Made by a program: the position numbers and the translations under genes
Part shown: in pieces, positions 1 through 9,168 of the stretch
How positions within the stretch are numbered: position 1 is the first letter of the stretch
Layout of the letters: the number at the start of each line of letters is the position of its first letter
Notes under the pieces: model-generated
Database searches by the model: none
The model's input: the letters and a program-made list of their open reading frames with translations, nothing else
Told to the model about the DNA's origin: nothing
NCBI RefSeq assembly: GCF_000165485.1
Contig: NC_014623.1
Span: forward strand, 2,561,501-2,625,500
Length of the DNA stretch: 64,000 bases
Direction of reading: 5' to 3'
Source of the DNA: Stigmatella aurantiaca DW4/3-1
Lineage (GTDB): Bacteria; Myxococcota; Myxococcia; Myxococcales; Myxococcaceae

Positions 1-295
1 GGTCCACGAGCACGCGTGGCCCCGTGTCGAGCCGGAAGCGGATCCACCCCTCTCGCCACAGCAACAGCCCGGCAAAGGTGACCCCGCTGTTGAGGAGGAC
101 GCACACGGAGGCGAGGACGAGCTCATGCCGCTGGAGGGCGGGTGCCGGGGGCGCCACGCGGCGGTGGGCGAAGCGCCGCATCAGCCACTCGCCCAGGGCC
201 ACGGCCAGCAGGAACACCAGAAGGTTCTGGAGGAGGAAGAGCCCCGCGGCCTCCCACAGGGGCACGGTGTGCAACCACTCGATGGCCCATTGCAT
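1..295 (-). CDS. Membrane protein, sterol desaturase-like N-terminus (truncated by window edge)
   Basis: I see the first 98 codons of a gene that continues beyond base 1. The ATG at 293-295 is preceded by a GGGG run on the minus strand. The residues give two hydrophobic segments (about 14-36 and 57-78) separated by a basic loop with RRFAHRR, then a TGLW-like amphipathic turn (LLWREGWIRFR). Spacing and loop resemble the N-terminus of fatty acid hydroxylase/sterol desaturase family proteins, but the diagnostic His boxes would lie outside the window. The family call is therefore inference; the membrane location is visible. The longer reading frame on the same strand starting at 314 is compositional only. 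Confidence 0.55.
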   Translation of the reverse strand, partial: MQWAIEWLHTVPLWEAAGLFLLQNLLVFLLAVALGEWLMRRFAHRRVAPPAPALQRHELVLASVCVLLNSGVTFAGLLLWREGWIRFRLDTGPRVLVD

Positions 296-333
296 GAGCG
301 AGACCCCAGTTCATTGCTCCGGTGTGCGAAGGC

Positions 334-353
334 GGGCCTGCCGCGGCAGGCCC
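334..353. terminator. Perfect 20-bp palindrome after the M3 peptidase gene
   Basis: GGGCCTGCCG followed by CGGCAGGCCC is a perfect palindrome that begins six bases beyond the stop of the minus-strand M3 peptidase gene. As RNA it folds into a very stable GC hairpin with a tight loop. No T-tract follows, so it may act as a Rho-assisted or transcript-stabilising hairpin rather than a classical intrinsic terminator. Confidence 0.55.
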
Positions 354-359
354 ACGGTG

Positions 360-2528
360 CTACTTGGGGACAGGGAAGCCGCGCTTGCGCATCAGGGCGT
401 TGATGCCGGCGTCCTTGCCCCGGAAGGCACGGTAGCCCTCGGCGGGATCCACCGTGTTCCCGGCCGAGAAGACGTGCTTCCGCAGCCGCTCCGCCACGCT
501 CTGGTCATAGGGCCCCTTGCCCTCCGTGAAGGCCTCATACGCGTCGGCCGTGAGCGTGTCGGACCAGAGGTAGCTGTAGTAACCGGCCGAGTACCCATCA
601 CCCGAGAAGATGTGGCCAAACTGGGGCGTGCGGTGCCGCATGACAATCTCGTCCGGCATGCCGAGCTTCTTCAGCGTGTCGCGCTCGAACGCGTCGGGAT
701 CGATCTTTTGCGCCCCCGCCATGTGCAGCTTCATGTCCACCAGGGCGCTCGCCAGATACTCCACCGTGGCGAAGCCCTGGTTGAAGGTGGAGGCCTTGTC
801 GATCTTCGCCACCAACTCGGGCGGGATGGGCTTGCCCGTCTGGTGGTGCAGGGCGAACCGGTTGAGCACCTCGGGCGTGGCCAGCCAGTGCTCCAGGAGC
901 TGGGACGGGAACTCGACGTAGTCCCGCGCGACGGACGTGCCGGAGAGGGAGGGGTAGACGACCTGCGAGCTCAGCCCGTGCAGCGCGTGGCCAAACTCGT
1001 GGAACAGGGTCGAGGCATCTTCCCAGCTGATGAGGACGGGCTCGCCGGGGTTGCCCTTCAGGAAGTTGGCGTTGTTGGAGACGATGGTGGTGATCTCCCC
1101 CTTGAAGCGCTCCTGGTTGCGGTAGGCGTTCATCCACGCCCCCGAGCGCTTCCCGGTGCGGGCATAGGGATCGAAGTACCAGAGCCCCACGTGCTTGCCG
1201 CTGGCCTTGTCCTTCACCTCCCAGACACGCACATCGGGGTGGTAGACGGGCACGTCGCTCACGGGCGCGAAGGTGAAGCCGAACAGCTCGCCCGCGACCC
1301 AGAACATGCCCTCCCGCAGCTTCTCGAGCTGGAGGTAGGGCTTCACCTCGTTCTCGTCGAGGTCGTACTTCGCCTTGCGGACCTTCTCGGCGTAATACCG
1401 GTAGTCCCAGGGGGCGATCTTCAGCTTCGTGCCTTCCTTGTTGGCGATCGCCTGCATGTCGGCGACCTCCTCGCGGACGCGGGCGACCGCGGGCGTCCAG
1501 ACGGCCTCCATCAGGGCCGTGGCACGGTCCGGCGTCTTGGCCATGGCGTTCTCGAGCCGCCAGTGCGCGTGGGTGGGGTAGCCCAGCAGCGTGGCGCGCT
1601 CGGCGCGCAGTTGGAGGATCTCCGCGATGAGGGCGTTGTTGTCGCGGGCGTCCCCGTTGTCCCCGCGGTTGACGTAGTTGCGCCAGACCTTCTCCCGGAG
1701 GTCGCGCCGGGTCGAGTAGGTGAGGAACGGCTCCATGGCGGAGCGCGTGTTGGTGATGGCCCACTTGCCTTTCATCCCGCGTGCCTCGGCGGCGGCGGCG
1801 GCGGCGGCCCGGATGGAATCGGACAGGCCCGCGAGGTCGGCCTCCGTCTCGAGGATGACGGCGTAGCCCTCCTCGTCGGCCAGGACGTTCTGGCTGAACG
1901 TGGTGTAGAGCGTGGCGAGGCGCTGGTTGATGTCCGCCAGGCGCTTCTTGGAGGGGGCATCCAGCTTGGCGCCCGAGCGGACGAAGTTCGTGTAGTAGAG
2001 CCACGCCAGCCGCTGCTGTTCGGGGCTCAGCTTGGCCTTGTCCGGCGAGTGGTAGACGGCCTCGATGCGCTGGAAGAGCTTCTCGTTCTGGTAGATCTCA
2101 TCGGAGAAGGCGGCGAGCTTGGGCGCCATCTCCCGCTCGATGGCCTGGAACTCCGGCCCATTCAACGTCGAAGCCCAGATGCTGAAGACGGTTCCCACGT
2201 CGTTGAGGGTCCGTCCGGTGTCCTCCAGCGCGGCGAGGGTGTTCTCGAAGTTGGGCGCCGCCTCATTGCCCGTGAGGGCGGCGATCTCCCGGCGGTTCGC
2301 CTCCATGGCCTCCTCGAGGGCGGGCTTGAACTGCGCGAGGGCGAAGCGGTCAAAGGCGGGGACACCGCCATAAGGGCCCGTCCAGGTGGCCAACAGGGGA
2401 TTGGCCGGTTGGGCTTTCGATTCGGACGGATGGCTCATGGGGCTGCGGCCCTCCTGGGCCGTGGTCGCGCACGCGGTGGACATGAGGGCAGCGGCGCCCG
2501 CGCTGGCGAAGAGGAACTGGCGTATCAA
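360..2528 (-). CDS. M3 family oligopeptidase / peptidyl-dipeptidase (Dcp-like), lipoprotein
   Basis: Zinc metallopeptidase of the thimet oligopeptidase (M3) family, which cleaves short peptides. The catalytic HEFGH motif lies at residues 510-514 of 722, the usual place and length for Dcp-type enzymes. The N-terminus (IRQFLFASAGAAALMSTAC) is a signal peptide with a possible lipidation Cys, suggesting export and anchoring in the envelope. I chose the TTG start at 2526-2528 because GGAGG sits seven bases before it; the upstream frame to 2624 encodes Pro/Arg-rich filler. A run of seven Ala codons (GGC repeat, about 1786-1808) interrupts the helical region. The gene stands alone. Dcp versus oligopeptidase A specificity cannot be settled from sequence. 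Confidence 0.9.
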   Translation of the reverse strand: MIRQFLFASAGAAALMSTACATTAQEGRSPMSHPSESKAQPANPLLATWTGPYGGVPAFDRFALAQFKPALEEAMEANRREIAALTGNEAAPNFENTLAALEDTGRTLNDVGTVFSIWASTLNGPEFQAIEREMAPKLAAFSDEIYQNEKLFQRIEAVYHSPDKAKLSPEQQRLAWLYYTNFVRSGAKLDAPSKKRLADINQRLATLYTTFSQNVLADEEGYAVILETEADLAGLSDSIRAAAAAAAEARGMKGKWAITNTRSAMEPFLTYSTRRDLREKVWRNYVNRGDNGDARDNNALIAEILQLRAERATLLGYPTHAHWRLENAMAKTPDRATALMEAVWTPAVARVREEVADMQAIANKEGTKLKIAPWDYRYYAEKVRKAKYDLDENEVKPYLQLEKLREGMFWVAGELFGFTFAPVSDVPVYHPDVRVWEVKDKASGKHVGLWYFDPYARTGKRSGAWMNAYRNQERFKGEITTIVSNNANFLKGNPGEPVLISWEDASTLFHEFGHALHGLSSQVVYPSLSGTSVARDYVEFPSQLLEHWLATPEVLNRFALHHQTGKPIPPELVAKIDKASTFNQGFATVEYLASALVDMKLHMAGAQKIDPDAFERDTLKKLGMPDEIVMRHRTPQFGHIFSGDGYSAGYYSYLWSDTLTADAYEAFTEGKGPYDQSVAERLRKHVFSAGNTVDPAEGYRAFRGKDAGINALMRKRGFPVPK

Positions 2529-2611
2529 AGAGATACCTCCGGATGGACTGCTGGGTGAAGGGACGGCCCACCGGGGCGCCGTTGGACCTACACGGCAAGG
2601 GCGTGCCCTGA

Positions 2612-2630
2612 TGACGGCCGTCACCAGGGG
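2612..2630. repeat. 19-bp direct repeat, copy 1 (second copy 2757-2775)
   Basis: TGACGGCCGTCACCAGGGG here recurs at 2757-2775 with a single T-to-C change. The first 12 bases of this copy are a perfect palindrome (TGACGGCCGTCA). Both copies lie in the 257-bp gap between the M3 peptidase start and the end of the gene transcribed towards it, so they could be binding sites in the peptidase promoter region. The rest of the gap shows no gene and no convincing -35/-10 pair. Confidence 0.5.
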
Positions 2631-2785
2631 GGTCTTTTCTCACAGGGCACGGATCGCTGCCTCAACTTCGGACAAGGCGATGGAAGGCCGCGAAAAGACG
2701 TGGTGGCAGACGGCAGCTCCCCGGCGTGGATGCAGGGGAGGGGGGTTACTCCCCGGTGACGGCCGCCACCAGGGGCAGGGGCGAC

Positions 2786-3973
2786 TCAGACGTAGAGCTG
2801 CTCGACGGCCTGAAGCTTCAGGAGCTGGCGGGCCATGTGCTGCACCTGCTCCACCTCGAAGTTCCCCAGGAGCTTGCGGCCCATGGTCTTCAGGTCCGTG
2901 GAGGCGTTCAGGAGGATCTGGCGCACCTGCTTGTTGGTCAGGCGGGGGTTGAGGCGGCGCATGTGGGCCACGAGCGTTCCGAGCTGGGCCACGGTCAGCC
3001 CGGCGATCATGACCTGGGTGTCCGAGCCCTCATCGGGGTTGAGCCCCACGGCCAGGAGCAGCGGATCCACCAGCAGCGAGCGCGAGAAGCTCTCGTCGTG
3101 GGTCATCTTCAGCTGGGCCAGATCGGCGAGCATGGGACCCGTGTCGTGGCCCGGCACGATGGGCAGCACGCCAGCCTTGTCATAGGCCTGGAGCACCTCC
3201 TCGTACTGGGCCCGGGTCTCGCGGCCAGGCTTGCTGGCCTGGTAGTCCACGAAGGCCTGGTGGACGATGCCCATCAGCTCCTTGAGCAGGGTGGCGTCGT
3301 CCGCATTCGTGGGAACACCCAGCGTCTGGGCCATGCGCTCCCGGCGTGCGGGGACGGAGCTCGGCTCCTTCCAGAGCTCGTAGGTGATGGCACTCTCGCT
3401 GAGCACCAAGGTCAGGTTGACGACGCCCAGACGGCCCGGGCTCTTCAGGAACTTGGTCAGCCGGCCCAGGACGTCCAGCATCCCCGCCTGAATGCGTTGG
3501 GCCAGGGCGGCCTGGAGCTTCGCGCGGCCCTCCAGGGCCTGACGCGCGGTGTTGGAGCGCTCGCGGTCGTCCGCCTTCTTCTCCCGGGACAGCTCGGGCG
3601 CGACCGCCGGAGCGTTCTCGCGGGCTGGAGTCCCCTGGGCAGGGGCCTTGGAGTGGGTCGACTCGCCCTGAAGGAGATCGAACTTGCCCCTGGCCTGGGG
3701 CTCGCGCTTGTCTGGCAGGCCCGCGGAGCCGCCCGCCTGCGCGCCCACCGCGCCGCCGGACTCCATTCCGTCCTGGTTCTGGAGGCCCTTGGCCCCCGCG
3801 CCCTTGCTGCCGCCCGCGGACTTCGAGGAGGCCGCCCCGGGGGAAGCGGAGGACTTGCCCGTTCCGGGTTTCGCGGGCTCCTTGCGGACCTCCTCCTTGG
3901 CAGGCCCCCGCGCCGGTGTCCCCGTCGTCCTCGCGATGATTGCCGCCTGTGCCTGTGCTGATCGGACGCTCAT
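2786..3973 (-). CDS. Unknown protein, low-complexity N-terminus and helical C-terminal domain
   Basis: I do not recognise this 395-residue protein. Residues 1 to about 130 are rich in Ala, Pro, Gly, Lys and Ser and look disordered. From about 135 to the end it is helix-forming and non-repetitive (for example RQALEGRAKLQAALAQRIQAGMLDVLGRLTKF, here split by charged patches), ending in QAVEQLYV. There is no signal peptide or membrane segment. The ATG at 3973 is the first in frame. A well-formed -24/-12 promoter lies 40 bases upstream, so expression probably depends on sigma-54 and an enhancer-binding activator. It is a single gene, separated from its neighbours. A structural, secreted or signalling role are all possible; nothing in the sequence decides. 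Confidence 0.75.
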   Translation of the reverse strand: MSVRSAQAQAAIIARTTGTPARGPAKEEVRKEPAKPGTGKSSASPGAASSKSAGGSKGAGAKGLQNQDGMESGGAVGAQAGGSAGLPDKREPQARGKFDLLQGESTHSKAPAQGTPARENAPAVAPELSREKKADDRERSNTARQALEGRAKLQAALAQRIQAGMLDVLGRLTKFLKSPGRLGVVNLTLVLSESAITYELWKEPSSVPARRERMAQTLGVPTNADDATLLKELMGIVHQAFVDYQASKPGRETRAQYEEVLQAYDKAGVLPIVPGHDTGPMLADLAQLKMTHDESFSRSLLVDPLLLAVGLNPDEGSDTQVMIAGLTVAQLGTLVAHMRRLNPRLTNKQVRQILLNASTDLKTMGRKLLGNFEVEQVQHMARQLLKLQAVEQLYV

Positions 3974-4012
3974 GATCGATGGCCTCGGGGGAGGTGCTGT
4001 TCCAAAGCTTAC

Positions 4013-4028
4013 TGCAATAGGTGTTCCA
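4013..4028 (-). promoter_or_regulatory. Sigma-54 (-24/-12) promoter
   Basis: Read on the minus strand the site is TGGAACACCTATTGCA. It matches the sigma-54 consensus TGGCACG-N4-TTGCW with the -24 GG and -12 GC at exactly the required distance and only a C-to-A change and one further mismatch in the -24 half. Predicted transcription start is near 4002, giving a leader of about 29 bases before the ATG at 3973. The surrounding 4010-4100 stretch is notably AT-richer than the rest of the window, as expected for a regulated promoter. Confidence 0.65.
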
Positions 4029-4145
4029 GAGCCGGAAATTGGGATCCGATACCGCTCAGACTAAAAGAGTCCGGAATGAGAGTACTGTATTGGGTTAACG
4101 GAAGTGCTACAAGGCTTGGTGTCGCCGCGGGGCTCGGGTGGCGCC

Positions 4146-5405
4146 TCACGCGCGCTCGGTGACCTGGAACGTCATCCCCGCCTTGCGCAGGCGCTCGACG
4201 AGCTTGAGCCCCATGCTGGAGGCGGGGGTCAGGACACCGCCCTCGCCCGCGGGCTCGTCGAACGCCAGACACAGGGCCGCTTGGGAGAGCATCCGGGACG
4301 TCGCCGCATAGCCCGGGTCTCCCTTCGAGGCCACCTTGCCCTCCAGGCGGATGGGCTGGCCGCCCTTCGGGGAGGTGCCTTCCCCCAGCAGCCGTATCTC
4401 GAAGAATCCTTTTTCACGCGCTTCGGCCGAAGGGCCCTCGCCGGGCCCTGGCAGGACGCGTTGTTCGAGCAGGCGCCGCACCGGGGTCACGCTCGCCGCC
4501 GCCATGAAGCCCCCCATGCCCGCCGTCATGCTCGCGGCGGTGAGCAGCCCCTTCACGCCCGGGGCGAAGCTCGAGGCCTCCGAGTAGAAGAAGTCCCGGC
4601 CCCAGGGATAGCCAAGCAGGGCATTGGAGCGGCGCACCACGCGCGTGTTGACGGAGGCCATCAGGAAGGGGGCGGTCCACCTTCCCAGCTCCGCGCTGTA
4701 GCGCACCCCCATCTGGTCGCGCTCCTCGCGGCTGCCTCGCCGAGGCTCCGGATCGAGCGCGTGGGGATTGCCCAGCACCCGGCGGATGGAAGGATCCGCC
4801 GCCATCTCGTCCATGGCTTGCACCATGCTCGCCAGCGTTCCCCCGCTGATGCCGCCCCGCATGCGCGTCAAGTAGAAGTTCACGCGGTGGCAGTGCGTGC
4901 CGTGGTGCTCCTTCATGTACTCCTGGAGCATGAGCACGCCGAGGTCCGAGGGGATGGAGTCGAAGCCACACGTGTGGACGATGCGCGCGCCGCTCTTGCG
5001 GGCCTGCTCGTGGTGGGCATCAATCGTCCGGCGCATCCACTGCACCTCGCCGGTCAAGTCACAATAGTCCGTCCCACTGCGCACGCACGCGGCCACCAGC
5101 CCGTCCCCGTGCCGGGCGTAGGGGCCCACCGTGGAGATGACCACGCGCGTGCGGGCCACCATCTCGTCCAGCGAGGCCGCGTTCCGGGCGTCCGCGAGGA
5201 CGATGGGGAGGTTGGCGCTGGAGGCGTTGAGGGCACCGAGGCTCGCGCGGAGCTGCTCGAGCCGGTTGCGGTCCCGTCCGGCGAGCGCCCAACTGGCACC
5301 GTGGGTGTCCTGGGTCTTGGACAGGTACTCGGCGACGAGGCGGCCGGTGAACCCGGTGGCGCCCCAGAGGATGATGTCGAACTCGGGTTTCGAGGGTTTG
5401 GGCAT
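4146..5405 (-). CDS. Saccharopine dehydrogenase-like NAD(P)-binding reductase
   Basis: A 419-residue protein with an N-terminal Rossmann fold: the motif LWGATGFTGRLVAEYL at about 12-27 matches the trans-acting enoyl reductase / saccharopine dehydrogenase-like family. The next strands (ALAGRDRNRL, then VISTVGPYARHGDGLVAACV and YCDLTGE) are also typical of that family. These proteins are usually cytosolic or membrane-associated oxidoreductases of unknown substrate; in mycobacteria relatives act in lipid biosynthesis. The start is the ATG at 5405. It is divergent from nudK, with a 132-bp intergenic region containing an inverted repeat. True saccharopine dehydrogenase activity is unlikely; the substrate is unknown. 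Confidence 0.85.
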   Translation of the reverse strand: MPKPSKPEFDIILWGATGFTGRLVAEYLSKTQDTHGASWALAGRDRNRLEQLRASLGALNASSANLPIVLADARNAASLDEMVARTRVVISTVGPYARHGDGLVAACVRSGTDYCDLTGEVQWMRRTIDAHHEQARKSGARIVHTCGFDSIPSDLGVLMLQEYMKEHHGTHCHRVNFYLTRMRGGISGGTLASMVQAMDEMAADPSIRRVLGNPHALDPEPRRGSREERDQMGVRYSAELGRWTAPFLMASVNTRVVRRSNALLGYPWGRDFFYSEASSFAPGVKGLLTAASMTAGMGGFMAAASVTPVRRLLEQRVLPGPGEGPSAEAREKGFFEIRLLGEGTSPKGGQPIRLEGKVASKGDPGYAATSRMLSQAALCLAFDEPAGEGGVLTPASSMGLKLVERLRKAGMTFQVTERA

Positions 5406-5453
5406 GGGCAGGCAGCGGTTTGCCCGGATGTGATTCTTGGGTCAATCATCATC

Positions 5454-5468
5454 GAATAGCTGCTATTC
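5454..5468. promoter_or_regulatory. Inverted repeat between divergent genes, candidate operator
   Basis: GAATAGC-T-GCTATTC is a perfect 7-bp inverted repeat with a one-base centre, in an AT-richer patch between the reductase (minus) and nudK (plus) starts. A regulator bound here could control both directions. The LysR-type gene encoded just downstream of nudK is an obvious candidate, although the site does not show the T-N11-A core of many LysR boxes. Confidence 0.45.
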
Positions 5469-5537
5469 ATTCCTGACCATATGCAGCGCCGGGCCGAGGG
5501 CCGATCCTCTCCAGACGCTTGTTGATGGAGACCCCCC

Positions 5538-6128
5538 ATGGCTGAAGCTGAGATTCGCATCCAATCCGTCCAGGTTCTCTCGGACGATTGGGCCATCCTA
5601 AAGAAGACCGTCCTCGATTACCGGCGCCGCGATGGGACGTGGCAGACGCTGGTGAGGCAGACCTATGACCGCGGGAATGGCGCGGCCGTCCTTCCTTACG
5701 ACGCACAGCGGGGGACGGTGCTGCTCATCCGTCAGTTCCGCTATCCAGCCTATGTGAATGGGCATCGGGAGCCGCTCATCGAGGCTTGCGCCGGACTGCT
5801 CGACAAGGACGATCCGGAGACGTGCATCTGCCGCGAGGCGGAGGAGGAGACGGGCTACCGCATTCGCAACGCGCGCCGCGTCTTCGATGTCTTCATGAGC
5901 CCCGGCAGCGTGACGGAGCGATTGGCGTTCTTCCTGGCGGATTACTCGCCTGATGACCGGCTCAACGCGGGGGGCGGGGACCAGACCGAAGGGGAGGACA
6001 TCGAAGTGCTCGAGGTGCCCCTCGAAGAGGCCCTCTCGATGATCGACGCGGGGACCATCATCGATGGCAAGACCATCATGCTCATCCAACACCTGGAACT
6101 GACGAGGCTCAGGTCGCATTCCCGATGA
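5538..6128 (+). CDS. nudK: GDP-mannose pyrophosphatase, Nudix hydrolase
   Basis: A 196-residue Nudix hydrolase that hydrolyses nucleotide sugars such as GDP-mannose to GMP and sugar phosphate. It matches Escherichia coli NudK along its length: the conserved YDRGNGAAVLPYD strand, VLLIRQFRYP, the Nudix box EACAGLLDKDDPETCICREAEEETGY, then FMSPGSVTER and the NAGGGDQTEGEDIEVLEVP segment. Within the box the metal-binding REAEEETG core is intact. The ATG at 5538 follows a GGAGA ribosome-binding site. It shares ATGA with the downstream LysR gene, so the two are probably translationally coupled. Confidence 0.92.
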   Translation: MAEAEIRIQSVQVLSDDWAILKKTVLDYRRRDGTWQTLVRQTYDRGNGAAVLPYDAQRGTVLLIRQFRYPAYVNGHREPLIEACAGLLDKDDPETCICREAEEETGYRIRNARRVFDVFMSPGSVTERLAFFLADYSPDDRLNAGGGDQTEGEDIEVLEVPLEEALSMIDAGTIIDGKTIMLIQHLELTRLRSHSR

Positions 6129-7057
6129 GCCGGCGCATCTCCAACTGGGACGATCTGCGCGTCTTCATGGCGGTGGCGGAGACGGGCTCGCTCAGCGCGG
6201 CGGCCCGGCACCTCCAGTTGAGCCAGCCCACGGTGGGGCGCAGGCTCCGGGCCCTGGAGGAAAGCGCGGGGGTCCGGCTTTTCGATCGGGTGTCCAACCG
6301 GATCGAGTTGACCGAGGCGGGCCGGGAGATCGAGCGGGTGGCGGCACCGATGCGGGCGGCGGCAGATGCGGTCGAGCGGCGCCTCGGGGGACTCGTGACG
6401 GGGGAGCGCGAGCCTGTGCGGATTACCGCCACGGGCTCGGTGGCCTTCTTTCTGACCCGGTTCCTGCCGGAGTTGATGGCGCGGACCGAAGGCATCCCGA
6501 TTGCGCTCTCGTCCACGAAGGAGCCGCTCAACCTTGCCCGCCGGGAAGCGGATGTGGCCATCCGGATGCGCCGGTTGCCGGTGGACGGTGACCTGGTTTC
6601 GCGCAAGCTCGCGAAGCTGCGCTTTTCCATCTATGGACCTGCGGAAGCACCGGCTCGCATGTCCATCATTGGCTTGCCGAAGACCGGGCGGCGGCCCTCT
6701 CAGTCCGGCTTTCTCGACGATTGGGCGGCGGGGCGCCCGATTTCCCTCCGGCTTTCGGACGTCTTCCTGCGCTACCAGGCCGTGCGCTCCGGGAGAGGCG
6801 TCTCGCTCTTGCCGTGCTGGCTGGGTGATGGCGATTCGGAACTGGTCCGCCTGATTCCTCCTCCTCCGGAGTTGGCGGAGGATGTCTATTGCCTCTACCA
6901 CGGAGACAACCGCGGCTTCGCCCCCGTGGTGAGCGTCTGCCAGGCGCTTGGGGAGATCTTCAAGCGGCACGCAGGTCTCCTTGCGGGTGAGGGAGATGCG
7001 GCAAGCAGCCGCCACAAGACAAGCGCTGGCACTCGACGTCCGAAAGTGCGGACTTGA
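6125..7057 (+). CDS. LysR family transcriptional regulator
   Basis: A 310-residue LysR-type regulator. Residues 7-65 form the winged helix-turn-helix ([38 protein letters not shown]), followed by a linker helix and a periplasmic-binding-like effector domain to about 290. The C-terminal 20 residues are basic and unlike the family. Its ATG overlaps the nudK stop by four bases. It could control nudK, the divergent reductase gene, or the downstream thiolase operon; the inverted repeat at 5454-5468 is one possible target. The effector is unknown. Confidence 0.9.
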   Translation: MSRRISNWDDLRVFMAVAETGSLSAAARHLQLSQPTVGRRLRALEESAGVRLFDRVSNRIELTEAGREIERVAAPMRAAADAVERRLGGLVTGEREPVRITATGSVAFFLTRFLPELMARTEGIPIALSSTKEPLNLARREADVAIRMRRLPVDGDLVSRKLAKLRFSIYGPAEAPARMSIIGLPKTGRRPSQSGFLDDWAAGRPISLRLSDVFLRYQAVRSGRGVSLLPCWLGDGDSELVRLIPPPPELAEDVYCLYHGDNRGFAPVVSVCQALGEIFKRHAGLLAGEGDAASSRHKTSAGTRRPKVRT

Positions 7058-7096
7058 TGGAAGGGAGCAGGCGCGCCAGGCCCGTAGCCCGCTGGC

Positions 7097-7132
7097 TTGA
7101 CTCCAGGGATTGCGAACAACATATTATGTTCG
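7097..7132 (+). promoter_or_regulatory. Sigma-70-type promoter overlapped by an inverted repeat (TetR operator candidate)
   Basis: TTGACT at 7097-7102 and TATTAT at 7122-7127 form a -35/-10 pair with a slightly long 19-bp spacer. The -10 lies inside CGAACA-N8-TGTTCG (7113-7132), a perfect 6-bp inverted repeat; a second pair, AACAT-ATT-ATGTT (7118-7130), is nested in it. This is the arrangement expected for a TetR-family repressor that blocks polymerase, and a TetR gene is the last gene of the operon starting at 7150. Confidence 0.6.
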
Positions 7133-7149
7133 TAATTCAAGGAGCCCCC

Positions 7150-8385
<1,236 letters not shown>

Positions 8386-8418
8386 GCCAGGAGCCGCCCG
8401 GCCCCACCGAGGTTCACC

Positions 8419-9168
8419 ATGAAGGAAGATTCCGCCATCGTCCTGCTGCACGGTTCGGCCAACGGTTCGTACTCCTGGGGCCGCGTCCGCAACGCCCTCA
8501 TCGCCGCGGGCAAGAATGTCTTTGCCCCTGACATGCTGGGTTATGGCTCGTCCCGGCCACCCGGGCCCGCGTATGGCATCGAGGAAGAAGTCGCGCATTT
8601 GAAGCAGGCCGTCGAGGGACAGGGCATCGGGCGCTTTCACCTCGTTGCCCATTCGCTCGGCTCGATGTTCGGCCTTCATCTGCGGCGGGCCTTGGGCGAG
8701 CGGGTGACGCGGTTGACATTGATCGACCCGGTGGTGGTGAGCGTTCTGCGTGAACAGGGGGAGGCGGCCGGTTACGCGGAGATGGAGGCGCAGTACCAGG
8801 GCTTCATGGGCGAGGCCGAGCCCACCTCCGCAGCGCGGTTCTTCGTCGAGCACTGGAGCGGCCGAGGCACCTGGAGCGCCATTGGGGACCGGGCCCGGGC
8901 GGTGATTGTGTCTTTGGTGCCAAGGCTGCGGCTCGAGATGCAGATCACCCGGTCGGACCCCACGGGCCTCGCGTTCTTCGCGGAGGCGCCCCCTCCCACG
9001 GAGATTCTCATGGGTGAGAAGACGTTGGTGGCGCCACGGGCCACCGCCCGGCAGCTTGCCCGGGCCTTTCACGCAGCGTCTGTCGTCGTCCCCGAGGCAG
9101 CACATATGATTCCGCTGACGCACCCGGAGGCGGTGGTCCGCGCGGTGCTGGGTGAGGGCACGCCATGA
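8419..9168 (+). CDS. Alpha/beta fold hydrolase
   Basis: A 249-residue alpha/beta hydrolase. It shows the oxyanion segment VLLHGSANGSYSWGRV, the nucleophile elbow AHSLGS with Ser79, an Asp-bearing strand (LIDPVVV and later GEKTLVAP), and the terminal histidine motif AAHMIPLTHPE. Cytosolic, no signal peptide. It follows the thiolase by 33 bases and overlaps the TetR start by four, so it is in the same operon. It could hydrolyse an acyl-CoA, lactone or ester feeding the thiolase. The substrate is unknown. Confidence 0.88.
   Translation: MKEDSAIVLLHGSANGSYSWGRVRNALIAAGKNVFAPDMLGYGSSRPPGPAYGIEEEVAHLKQAVEGQGIGRFHLVAHSLGSMFGLHLRRALGERVTRLTLIDPVVVSVLREQGEAAGYAEMEAQYQGFMGEAEPTSAARFFVEHWSGRGTWSAIGDRARAVIVSLVPRLRLEMQITRSDPTGLAFFAEAPPPTEILMGEKTLVAPRATARQLARAFHAASVVVPEAAHMIPLTHPEAVVRAVLGEGTP

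Noticed and set aside
24-2558. An 844-codon plus-strand frame over the M3 peptidase
   Set aside because: Shadow of the HEFGH peptidase on the opposite strand; the peptidase motifs and N-terminal signal peptide decide the strand.
4009-4272. Small minus-strand frame before the reductase stop
   Set aside because: It covers the sigma-54 promoter and the end of the reductase gene, with no ribosome-binding site or recognisable residues.
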